NCBI RefSeq assembly: GCF_006491645.1
Contig: NZ_VDCZ01000019.1
Span: forward strand, 1-45,404
Source: Flavobacterium profundi
Lineage (GTDB): Bacteria > Bacteroidota > Bacteroidia > Flavobacteriales > Flavobacteriaceae
Direction of reading: 5' to 3'
DNA length: 45,404 bases
Part shown: positions 1 to 5,543 of the stretch, one piece after another
Layout of the letters: each line of letters begins with the position of its first letter
Numbering within the stretch: position 1 is the stretch's first letter
Made by a program: the position numbers and the translations under genes
The notes under the pieces: generated by a model
Database searches by the model: none
What the model was told of the DNA's origin: nothing
The model's input: the letters and a program-made list of their open reading frames with translations, nothing else

Positions 1-191
1 ATCTTAAGCAGAGTATTTGCTGTAATTAACAGACAAACTCCATACATAAACACGTATAAGTTTGCCTGTTGATTATTTTATATTTTTACTTGTTTTTTAT
101 CATAGAATGCGATATCGGGTTGGTTTTAAAATAATTATACAAATAAAAAATGGAAAAATTATAAATTCACATCCAAAAATATATTAGAAAA
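1..191. other. A/T-rich non-coding left edge
   Basis: I see no gene, RNA or repeat here. It is the upstream region of the small gene at 192, and no TAnnTTTG promoter box lies close to that gene. Confidence 0.5.
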
Positions 192-545
192 ATGGAATAT
201 AAATTTTACAAAAAAGAGATTGAGACCACTGGAAGTGTCTATTTTTTAATTGAATCAAAAAGTAGTGTTTTAACTAGATTTGGTGACAGTGGTTGGACTA
301 TTAATATGATTCAAGAAATTATTAATAATGTTGAGAACAACAAAACTAAACCTAAAGGGCAAGAATATATATGGGCAAACGAAAACCTTACACTTTATTC
401 TAATGTAAATGGAATATTACTTATCGATGTGTTATCTCAAAAATCGGGTATAGATGATACTGAAAAAACGAATTTGCTACTAAATCATGAAGAATTTATA
501 GATTTTATGGAGAATTTCAAAAAGTTTGTAGCTGAAAACAGTTAA
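192..545 (+). CDS. Small conserved-type hypothetical protein, weakly YacL/UPF0231-like
   Basis: A 117-residue soluble protein with no signal peptide or membrane segment. It opens with MEYKFYKKE, has a GDSGW element near residue 32, and ends in an acidic/aromatic helix (EFIDFMENFKKFV). The opening and the order of hydrophobic blocks recall the enterobacterial YacL (UPF0231) family, but the match is by eye only. The ATG is the first in frame, and a stem-loop terminator follows the stop, so it is probably a single-gene unit. Small isolated acidic proteins of this kind are often orphan immunity proteins of polymorphic toxins, but no toxin is visible here. Function unknown. Confidence 0.6.
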   Translation: MEYKFYKKEIETTGSVYFLIESKSSVLTRFGDSGWTINMIQEIINNVENNKTKPKGQEYIWANENLTLYSNVNGILLIDVLSQKSGIDDTEKTNLLLNHEEFIDFMENFKKFVAENS

Positions 546-550
546 TTTTA

Positions 551-579
551 AAAACGTCTTAAGAAATTAAGGCGTTTTT
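551..579 (+). terminator. Rho-independent terminator after the 192-545 gene
   Basis: The stem AACGTCTTAA / TTAAGGCGTT (one G-U pair) has a GAAA loop and is followed by a T run. It begins about 6 bases after the stop codon. Confidence 0.8.
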
Positions 580-635
580 TATTTTTATTAGATGATTTCT
601 TTAAGTTCCTTAAGAGTGTTTTGCCCCCGTTGCGA

Positions 636-767
636 AAAGTCTCCTGACTTTGAATTAAGATAATTAAATGCCACAGTTATTTACATTGTGGCATTTTTAT
701 TCGAAATCTAATAAGTTCATTTTGGAAAAATAGGTTTATTTGTAGTAGCTCAAAGTCAGGAGACTTT
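636..767. repeat. Pair of inverted palindromic repeats (REP/MITE-like)
   Basis: AAAGTCTCCTGACTTTGA at 636-653 recurs as its exact reverse complement at 750-767. Each 18-base copy is itself nearly palindromic (CAAAGTC-AGGA-GACTTTG). The pair encloses about 96 bases that contain a separate hairpin at 666-696. The structure resembles the short palindromic intergenic elements common in Flavobacteria. No transposase is adjacent. Confidence 0.65.
666..700 (+). terminator. Stem-loop with T run inside the inverted repeat pair
   Basis: AAATGCCACA (666-675) pairs perfectly with TGTGGCATTT (687-696) and is followed by T-rich sequence. It may be the terminator of a lost gene or the core of the repeat element. 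Confidence 0.6.
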
Positions 768-862
768 GCACAGTAGGGTTTCTTACCCAAAAGTTTCTGA
801 GGCTGTTGATGACAATATAAATCTATTAAAAGAATTAGAATTAATTTTTATAAAATAATAAA

Positions 863-1408
863 ATGGAAGATAAAAGATTAAAATATGTAATTGTTGCGGT
901 GCAAGATTACAGAGAATGTGGGTATTCTAATACTCTACATACAGATAAAGGATACCTTATTGTTGCAGAAGATTATCCTGGTGGTAAAGAAGCACCTCAT
1001 AATCTAACAAATTATAGAAGAATAGTGTTTGAAAAAGTATTAGGAGAAAAATTTGGACATGAAGCCATTATTTTAGAACCCAAAAGCACATTGTTTTTAG
1101 CATTGCTAACAGAAATGGAGTTGAAGTTAAAGGATTTATTAAAAACCCAATGTAGAGAATTTTTAGACCACATCAACTACAGATATGACGAAGAAATAGA
1201 ATATTTTGGTGAAAAATATGTAATTAATGGTAGGAATTACGAGGACAAAGCCTTACGTTACTTTTATGAGTTTTATGAAAAAATTAAACGGTTTTATGAT
1301 TATAATTACCCATTGTATTTGGTTCCAGCCACTCAAGAAGATGAAGAAAAGTATTATGGAGACCATGAAAGAGGAAATTATTACGAACCTATTTCACCTC
1401 AAAAGTAA
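863..1408 (+). CDS. Hypothetical protein, 181 aa
   Basis: A soluble 181-residue protein rich in Tyr, Glu and Lys, with no signal peptide or membrane helix. The central part (about residues 45-105) is helical and hydrophobic, and the C-terminal third is dense in aromatic residues. I do not recognise the family. The ATG follows an A/T-rich leader without a Shine-Dalgarno motif, which is normal for this phylum. A strong UUCG-loop terminator follows the stop, so it looks like a monocistronic accessory gene. Just upstream (about 741-855) an open frame without a start ends at a stop before this gene and may be the remnant of a decayed gene. Confidence 0.6.
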   Translation: MEDKRLKYVIVAVQDYRECGYSNTLHTDKGYLIVAEDYPGGKEAPHNLTNYRRIVFEKVLGEKFGHEAIILEPKSTLFLALLTEMELKLKDLLKTQCREFLDHINYRYDEEIEYFGEKYVINGRNYEDKALRYFYEFYEKIKRFYDYNYPLYLVPATQEDEEKYYGDHERGNYYEPISPQK

Positions 1409-1428
1409 ATACTTCTAATATAATTCTT

Positions 1429-1451
1429 AACCACCTTCGGGTGGTTTTTTT
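1429..1451 (+). terminator. UUCG-loop terminator after the 863-1408 gene
   Basis: AACCACC-TTCG-GGTGGTT followed by a T run: a perfect 7-bp stem with a stable UUCG-type tetraloop, about 20 bases after the stop codon. Confidence 0.9.
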
Positions 1452-1744
1452 ATGCTTTATAATTAGCCCTTCAAATCTTATTTTTGACTGGAGAATTAAC
1501 CGCTACCTACGCAAAAGTGCACAAGAAGTTCTAGAACATACTGATGATGTAAATCCGTGTTATCGGGATTATGGTATGTTTCGAAAGATAAAACAATCCA
1601 CTTTGATACTTATGAGTTTCAATATAAAAAGTTTTAAAGTTTTCTATTTGTAAGACAAAAGCTACAACATAAACCCGTTATGAGGCGATTGCTTCAAATT
1701 TTATATTGTCAGTAAATCGTACAATTATCACACTATGTATTATA
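1452..1744. other. Non-coding stretch, possibly decayed accessory DNA
   Basis: Nearly 300 bases between two terminators with no convincing gene. A 70-codon open frame (1441-1653) begins inside the upstream terminator and has no recognisable domain, so it is not annotated. I see no RNA or repeat structure beyond the flanking terminators. Confidence 0.5.
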
Positions 1745-1784
1745 AACAAAAAAGGAATTCTTATTGAAGAATTCCTTTTTTGTT
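1745..1784. terminator. Bidirectional terminator
   Basis: An 18-bp perfect inverted repeat (AACAAAAAAGGAATTCTT, loop ATTG) with A and T runs on both sides, so it can act on either strand. It lies just beyond the minus-strand gene ending at 1802 and probably terminates that unit. Confidence 0.85.
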
Positions 1785-1801
1785 GTGTATTGAAGTCAAC
1801 A

Positions 1802-2374
1802 TTATTTCGTTTTCTTCACATATTGTGTTAATATCACTATGTGTTGGTTTTCAACACGGCCTTCAATTTGCTCCGCATTATCCCAAACTAATTTAATATT
1901 GTGCACTGCAGCACCTCTTTTTGCTGTGAAATTAGCTCCTTTTACATCCAAATCTTTAATAAGTACAACTGAATCTCCATCTTCAAGGATATTGCCATTA
2001 GAATCTTTATGAATAATTTTACCTTCATCATCGTCACCTTCTCCTGTTGCTTTTGCCCATTCTAAAGCTTCTTCATCTAAATACATCATTTCAAGCATGT
2101 CAATATTTTTTAATCGAGCATGCATTCTCCAAGAAACAATTTGAACGGGTAGATTTTCATTCCACATTGATTCATTCAAACACCTCCAATGATTTAAATC
2201 GATTTCTTCTGGATTTTCTATTTGAGCAATACACGTTTTACAAGCTAAAATAGAATGTTCTAAACTTTCATCTGTATATGGTGCAACGTTAAAAACTTGT
2301 AAATCATGTTCGTTACCACATAATTCACATTGTGCGTTACTTCTGTCCTTTAGTTTTTTTTCAATTACACTCAT
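1802..2374 (-). CDS. PhnA/YjdM-like zinc-ribbon protein
   Basis: 190 residues. The N-terminal zinc ribbon has CELCGNEHDL near residues 16-25 and a second pair in CKTC near 45-48. The C-terminal PhnA domain contains the typical run D-SNG-ILEDGDSV-LIKDL-VKGA near residues 122-151 and an IKLVWD motif. Members were once linked to phosphonate use, but the family role is not settled and no phosphonate genes are nearby. The start codon lies 2 bases beyond the stop of the upstream barrel gene (2377-2871), which suggests co-transcription on the minus strand. It is cytoplasmic and probably binds zinc. Confidence 0.85.
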   Translation of the reverse strand: MSVIEKKLKDRSNAQCELCGNEHDLQVFNVAPYTDESLEHSILACKTCIAQIENPEEIDLNHWRCLNESMWNENLPVQIVSWRMHARLKNIDMLEMMYLDEEALEWAKATGEGDDDEGKIIHKDSNGNILEDGDSVVLIKDLDVKGANFTAKRGAAVHNIKLVWDNAEQIEGRVENQHIVILTQYVKKTK

Positions 2375-2376
2375 TC

Positions 2377-2871
2377 TTATAAATTAAAGCTGGCTCCAAT
2401 AGAAAAATTGAATTGGTTGTTGTATTTTTCAAACCCTACAGGATCATTATCATACATGGCAATAGGAAATTGTACTTCAGAATAAATACCAAATCCTTCT
2501 GAAAAGAAATAACGAGCCCCTAAATGAGCTCCAAAGTTTTTTACACCAATATTCAAACCTGGATAGACATCTATTTTTTCTTCAATATTAAAGATATCTG
2601 CAATATTAGCACTAAACCTTGCGCGAATATCAAAACGATCATCAAAGTTTGGTTTCTCTCCTAAAATCTCTTCGATACCTAATAAATAAGCAGCGGTAAA
2701 ACCGAAAGACATATTTTTGCCTAATCCATTATCATAGGTAGCAATTATTCCAGTTCCTTTTTCTTGGAAATTGGCACCTACTTGAAATTTTTTGTCTCCT
2801 TTACCTGAGAAAACCTGTGCATTAGATAAAGCAAACGTACCTAAAGCCAATATAAGTAATACTTTTTTCAT
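2377..2871 (-). CDS. Small outer-membrane beta-barrel protein (DUF6646-like)
   Basis: 164 residues with a clear signal peptide (MKKVLLILALGTFALSNAQ, cleavage after SNA). The mature part alternates hydrophobic and polar residues with many Gly and aromatic residues (GANFQEKGTGIIATYDNG, GVKNFGAHLGARYFF) and ends in a strand with a terminal aromatic-hydrophobic signature (FSIGASFNL). These features fit an outer-membrane barrel of about 8 strands. The resemblance to the Flavobacterial DUF6646 group is from memory. Function unknown. It has its own likely promoter in the 34-base gap to the phosphatase gene and is probably co-transcribed with the PhnA-like gene downstream. Confidence 0.75.
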   Translation of the reverse strand: MKKVLLILALGTFALSNAQVFSGKGDKKFQVGANFQEKGTGIIATYDNGLGKNMSFGFTAAYLLGIEEILGEKPNFDDRFDIRARFSANIADIFNIEEKIDVYPGLNIGVKNFGAHLGARYFFSEGFGIYSEVQFPIAMYDNDPVGFEKYNNQFNFSIGASFNL

Positions 2872-2887
2872 TGTGTTTTATTTTGTA

Positions 2888-2895
2888 CAAAGATA
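2888..2895 (-). promoter_or_regulatory. Bacteroidota -7 promoter box for the barrel gene
   Basis: Read on the minus strand the sequence is TATCTTTG, an exact TAnnTTTG box, 16 bases upstream of the start codon at 2871. No clear TTG -33 element sits at the right distance, so the call rests on the -7 box. Confidence 0.5.
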
Positions 2896-2905
2896 AAAAT
2901 ATTAG

Positions 2906-3631
2906 TTAATTTCTCCCTCTTTCATTTGGATAAAGCGTATGTAGTGGGTCGCTTTGCCAAAATTCTTTACTATCAATATCTAAAATTGTTAGAGGACCTT
3001 TAAAGGCTGCACCAGTATCTAAGTTCCAAACGTTGGCTATATTATGAGGAATAGTTATACCTATTCTTGTAACTGGGGTATGCCCAATATAAATTTCTTG
3101 ATATAATTTTAAGCGATTGGGATAATACACACTATCTCTATTTAAGTTTAAATTTAAAGCCAACGCGCATTCCCATAATGTTCTGTCCCAATAAAACAAA
3201 GGTTTAAAATACTCAAATTCAACCCCTTTTAAATTGGTAAAACCAGCATGTATAAACAACCTGTTTGCTTCATCTATATAATAGTCTTGAAGGGATTCTA
3301 AAAATTCAATATGGTTTTGTATGGTTTTGGAATCTACTTTTTGATACGCTTCAATGGTCGATTCGCCTCCATGCTGAAACCACTCCTTGTTAAATTGGTT
3401 GGTTTTCAGATAATTTAATAATAAATCGTCATGATTCCCTCTTAAAAACACACAATTTTGATTACCATTTAGCGTTATAAGATAATCGATAACTTTCTCT
3501 GATTCACTCCAGCCATCGACATAATCTCCTAAAAAAATTACTTTATCTTCCTCTTTGAGATTACAACGATTTAAAACTTGTTGTAACCCTTTTAAGCCAC
3601 CATGTATATCTCCAATTACAAATCTTCTCAT
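2906..3631 (-). CDS. PP1/PP2A-like metallophosphoesterase (serine/threonine phosphatase family)
   Basis: 241 residues with the full set of calcineurin-type phosphatase motifs: GDIHGG (residues 7-12), GDYVDGW (35-41), RGNHDD (64-69) and GHTPV (about 188). These residues bind two metals and activate water. The size and motif spacing match bacterial lambda-type or diadenosine-tetraphosphate-type phosphatases, so the substrate may be phosphoprotein or a nucleotide. There is no signal peptide, so it is cytoplasmic. It is the first gene of a minus-strand group and is divergent from the lipoprotein array, separated by about 200 bases that contain a perfect 21-bp inverted repeat. Confidence 0.9.
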   Translation of the reverse strand: MRRFVIGDIHGGLKGLQQVLNRCNLKEEDKVIFLGDYVDGWSESEKVIDYLITLNGNQNCVFLRGNHDDLLLNYLKTNQFNKEWFQHGGESTIEAYQKVDSKTIQNHIEFLESLQDYYIDEANRLFIHAGFTNLKGVEFEYFKPLFYWDRTLWECALALNLNLNRDSVYYPNRLKLYQEIYIGHTPVTRIGITIPHNIANVWNLDTGAAFKGPLTILDIDSKEFWQSDPLHTLYPNERGRN

Positions 3632-3710
3632 TTTTAACTAAATAATTAATAAACAGAGCGCTATGTGCTAAAACTTTAACAAAATCGGCAGAAAACTTGT
3701 AAAATTAAAA

Positions 3711-3758
3711 TTTTGTAACACCTTATTTTTGAATCGACAAAAATAAGGTGTTACAAAA
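3711..3758. promoter_or_regulatory. Perfect 21-bp inverted repeat upstream of the lipoprotein array
   Basis: 3711-3731 and 3738-3758 are exact reverse complements around a 6-base loop (AATCGA). Each arm contains TATTTTTG, an exact TAnnTTTG promoter box, so the box faces both the array (3724-3731) and the divergent phosphatase gene (3738-3745 on minus). On the plus strand a TTG lies 24 bases upstream of the box, slightly longer than the usual 17-23. It could be a divergent operator/promoter, a terminator-like hairpin or a leader structure. The repeat is certain; its role is not. Confidence 0.6.
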
Positions 3759-3830
3759 ATGCATTGATAACACTATAGTTTGTTAAAATAATTAAAAATA
3801 ACAATATAATCAAATTTAAATTTTAGAAGT

Positions 3831-4004
3831 ATGAAAAAATCAATCTTTACTCTAGCGCTTATTTTAATTGCATCTCTATTCGTTGTTTCTTGTACAACAG
3901 ACTCTTATGATGCTGATATGGAAAACAATGCGGCAAACATTCATGCAGATGATACTGGAGAAACAGTACAAACAGATCCTATTATTATTCCTAAAAAAGA
4001 CTAA
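3831..4004 (+). CDS. Array small lipoprotein, copy 1
   Basis: 57 residues. The lipoprotein signal peptide runs to Cys21 (FVVSC), and the mature peptide of 37 residues is strongly acidic. It contains SYDADMENNAANIHADD and ends TDPIIIPKKD. Family and function are not recognised. It is the first gene after the 21-bp inverted repeat, and its leader (TTTAAATTTTAGAAGT before the ATG) differs from the other copies, as expected for the promoter-proximal unit. Acidic residues soon after the lipid-bearing Cys resemble the surface-export signals of Bacteroidota lipoproteins, so it may sit on the outer face of the outer membrane (inference). Confidence 0.85.
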   Translation: MKKSIFTLALILIASLFVVSCTTDSYDADMENNAANIHADDTGETVQTDPIIIPKKD

Positions 4005-4040
4005 TCTAACTCCTAATTCATTTTTTAAAACGTATTACTT

Positions 4041-4214
4041 ATGAAAAAAATATTTCTTACACTGGCTGTTGTTTTAATTGCTTCTTTTTCAAGTGTTTCT
4101 TGTACAACCGATTCATATGATGCTGATATGGAAAATAATGCTTCTAATATTCATGCAGATGATACTGGAGAAATAGTACAAACAGATCCTATTATTATCC
4201 CTAAAAAAGACTAA
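4041..4214 (+). CDS. Array small lipoprotein, copy 2
   Basis: 57 residues with lipobox SSVSC and Cys21. The mature part differs from copy 3 by one residue (GEIVQ instead of GETVQ). The whole unit, leader included, is almost identical to copy 3, so the two are a recent duplication. The tail TDPIIIPKKD is intact. Function unknown. Confidence 0.85.
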   Translation: MKKIFLTLAVVLIASFSSVSCTTDSYDADMENNASNIHADDTGEIVQTDPIIIPKKD

Positions 4215-4250
4215 TCTAACTCCTAATTCATTTTTTAAAACATATTACTT

Positions 4251-4424
4251 ATGAAAAAAATATTCCTTACACTGGTTGTTGTTTTAATTGCTTCTTTTTC
4301 AAGTGTTTCTTGTACAACCGATTCATATGATGCTGATATGGAAAATAATGCTTCTAATATTCATGCAGATGATACTGGAGAAACAGTACAAACAGATCCT
4401 ATTATTATTCCTAAAAAAGATTAA
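4251..4424 (+). CDS. Array small lipoprotein, copy 3
   Basis: 57 residues with lipobox SSVSC and Cys21. It is the near twin of copy 2: only a few base changes separate them over about 210 bases, and the signal peptide differs at one residue (LVV for LAV). The tail TDPIIIPKKD is intact. The downstream spacer changes to a C-rich run (AATCCCCCAATCCCC) that is shared in modified form with copy 4. Confidence 0.85.
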   Translation: MKKIFLTLVVVLIASFSSVSCTTDSYDADMENNASNIHADDTGETVQTDPIIIPKKD

Positions 4425-4463
4425 TCCCCCAATCCCCATTTTTAATTTTAAAACGTATTACTT

Positions 4464-4637
4464 ATGAAAAACACAATTCTTACCCTAGTAGTAGCTTTAA
4501 CAATGTCTTTATCCATTGTTTCTTGTACAACAGACTCTTATGATGCTGATATGGAAAATAACGCTTCTAATATTCATGCAGATGATACAGGAACAACTGT
4601 ACAAACAGATCCTATTATTATTCCTAAAAAAGATTAA
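4464..4637 (+). CDS. Array small lipoprotein, copy 4
   Basis: 57 residues. The signal peptide is of a second subtype (MKNTILTLVVALTMSLSIVSC) shared with copy 5. The mature part has DDTGTTVQ before the constant tail TDPIIIPKKD. The leader TTTTAAAACGTATTACTT is identical to that of copy 2 despite the different signal peptide. Function unknown. Confidence 0.85.
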   Translation: MKNTILTLVVALTMSLSIVSCTTDSYDADMENNASNIHADDTGTTVQTDPIIIPKKD

Positions 4638-4677
4638 TCCCCCAAATCCCAATTTTAACATTTAAAACGTAATACTT

Positions 4678-4851
4678 ATGAAAAACACAATTCTTACCCT
4701 AGTAGTTGCTTTAACAATGACTTTATTCCTTGTTTCTTGTACAACTGATTCTTATGATGCTGATATGGAAAATAATACTTCTAATATTCATGCAGATGAT
4801 ACAGTAACAACTGTAGAAACTGATCCTATTATTATTCCTAAAAAAGACTAA
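4678..4851 (+). CDS. Array small lipoprotein, copy 5
   Basis: 57 residues with a signal peptide close to copy 4 and lipobox FLVSC. The mature part shows ENNTSNIHADDTVTTVE, so the linker between HADD and the tail is the variable zone. The tail TDPIIIPKKD is intact. Only 32 bases separate it from copy 6. Confidence 0.85.
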   Translation: MKNTILTLVVALTMTLFLVSCTTDSYDADMENNTSNIHADDTVTTVETDPIIIPKKD

Positions 4852-4883
4852 GCTTGAATTTTATATTTTTAAAACTTATTTTT

Positions 4884-5057
4884 ATGAAAAAATCAATTTT
4901 TACACTAGTATTTATATTCATGGTTTGTTTATTAAGTATTTCTTGTACAACGGATTCCTATGATGCAGATTTGGAAAAAAATGCATCAACAGTTCATGCT
5001 GATGATACAACAGTTACTGTTGAAACCGATCCAATTATCATTCCCAAAAAAGATTAA
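4884..5057 (+). CDS. Array small lipoprotein, copy 6
   Basis: 57 residues from the ATG at 4884. An in-frame TTG at 4854 would give a longer product, but it lies in the spacer and the seven-copy alignment fixes the start at 4884. It is the most changed of the seven in the mature part (DADLEKNASTVHADDTTVTVE), yet SYDAD, HADD and TDPIIIPKKD are all kept. Lipobox LSISC, Cys21. Confidence 0.85.
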   Translation: MKKSIFTLVFIFMVCLLSISCTTDSYDADLEKNASTVHADDTTVTVETDPIIIPKKD

Positions 5058-5096
5058 CCCCAAACCTAATCCTAATTATTTTAAAACTTAATTCTT

Positions 5097-5270
5097 ATGA
5101 AAAAAATATTCTTCCCTTTAGTAGTTGTTTTATTAGTATCTCTATCTACGATTTCTTGCACTACAGATTCCTATGATGCTGATATGGAACAAAACACAGC
5201 TAATATTCACGCTGATGATAACAACGAAACGGTTGAAACAGACCCTATCATCATCCCTAAAAAAGACTAA
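5097..5270 (+). CDS. Array small lipoprotein, copy 7
   Basis: 57 residues with lipobox STISC and Cys21. The mature part reads DADMEQNTANIHADDNNETVE before TDPIIIPKKD. Synonymous third-position changes in the tail codons (CCTATCATCATCCCT against CCTATTATTATTCCT in the early copies), with the same amino acids, indicate purifying selection on the tail. It is the last canonical copy before the diverged gene at 5306. Confidence 0.85.
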   Translation: MKKIFFPLVVVLLVSLSTISCTTDSYDADMEQNTANIHADDNNETVETDPIIIPKKD

Positions 5271-5305
5271 AAAAGCTATCTATATATAATTTTAAAAAGT
5301 ATCTC

Positions 5306-5488
5306 ATGAAAAAAGTAATCTATTCGTTAAGCATTCTTTTAGTAATATCTTCTTCAATAATATCCTATTTAACGGTAACTATTAATTCAAGTAATAAAGA
5401 AGTTGCTCAGGAAAATAGAACCAATCAAATTGTACTTCTAGGAGAAGGAAATTCATATAATCCAATACTAATTATTAAAAACGATTAA
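5306..5488 (+). CDS. Diverged array member: membrane-anchored or secreted small peptide without lipobox
   Basis: 60 residues. The N-terminus is a hydrophobic signal or anchor (MKKVIYSLSILLVISSSIIS) and there is no cysteine anywhere, so it cannot be lipidated like the other seven. The C-terminus, YNPILIIKND, resembles the TDPIIIPKKD tail of the array: an acidic/amide residue, Pro, an Ile/Leu run, Lys, then a final Asp. Its leader (ATTTTAAAAAGTATCTC) also resembles those of the array. It lies between the array and the kinase gene, 55 bases before the kinase start. It may be a relative with changed localisation or an unrelated small gene; relationship is favoured by the tail and position. Confidence 0.65.
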   Translation: MKKVIYSLSILLVISSSIISYLTVTINSSNKEVAQENRTNQIVLLGEGNSYNPILIIKND

Positions 5489-5506
5489 TGCGTGTAAGAA
5501 AATCAT

Positions 5507-5514
5507 TAAATTTG
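5507..5514 (+). promoter_or_regulatory. Bacteroidota -7 promoter box upstream of the TPR kinase
   Basis: TAAATTTG matches TAnnTTTG and lies 29 bases before the TTG start of the kinase. No TTG -33 element is obvious. It suggests the kinase can be transcribed separately from the array. Confidence 0.45.
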
Positions 5515-5543
5515 TGTTTGTACATAAATTAATATTTTAGTGC

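Larger units (their letters stand above)
3831..5488 (+). repeat. Tandem array of seven near-identical lipoprotein genes plus one diverged member
   Basis: Units of 206-214 bp repeat from 3831 to 5270. Each carries a 174-bp gene preceded by a similar leader (consensus TTTTAAAACGTATTACTT before the ATG in the middle copies). There is no indel inside any of the seven coding regions. Copies 2 and 3 are almost identical over their full 210-bp units, and copies 4 and 5 form another close pair, which suggests stepwise recent duplication. The diverged gene at 5306-5488 follows in the same orientation. The mature protein is better conserved than the signal peptide, which points to selection on the mature peptide. 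Confidence 0.9.

Noticed and set aside
1441..1653. 70-codon open frame on the plus strand
   Set aside because: It starts inside the terminator of the previous gene, has no recognisable domain and no leader of its own.
3831..5270. Regular repeats of about 210 bp considered as a CRISPR array
   Set aside because: The period is far too long, and every unit is an intact lipoprotein gene.
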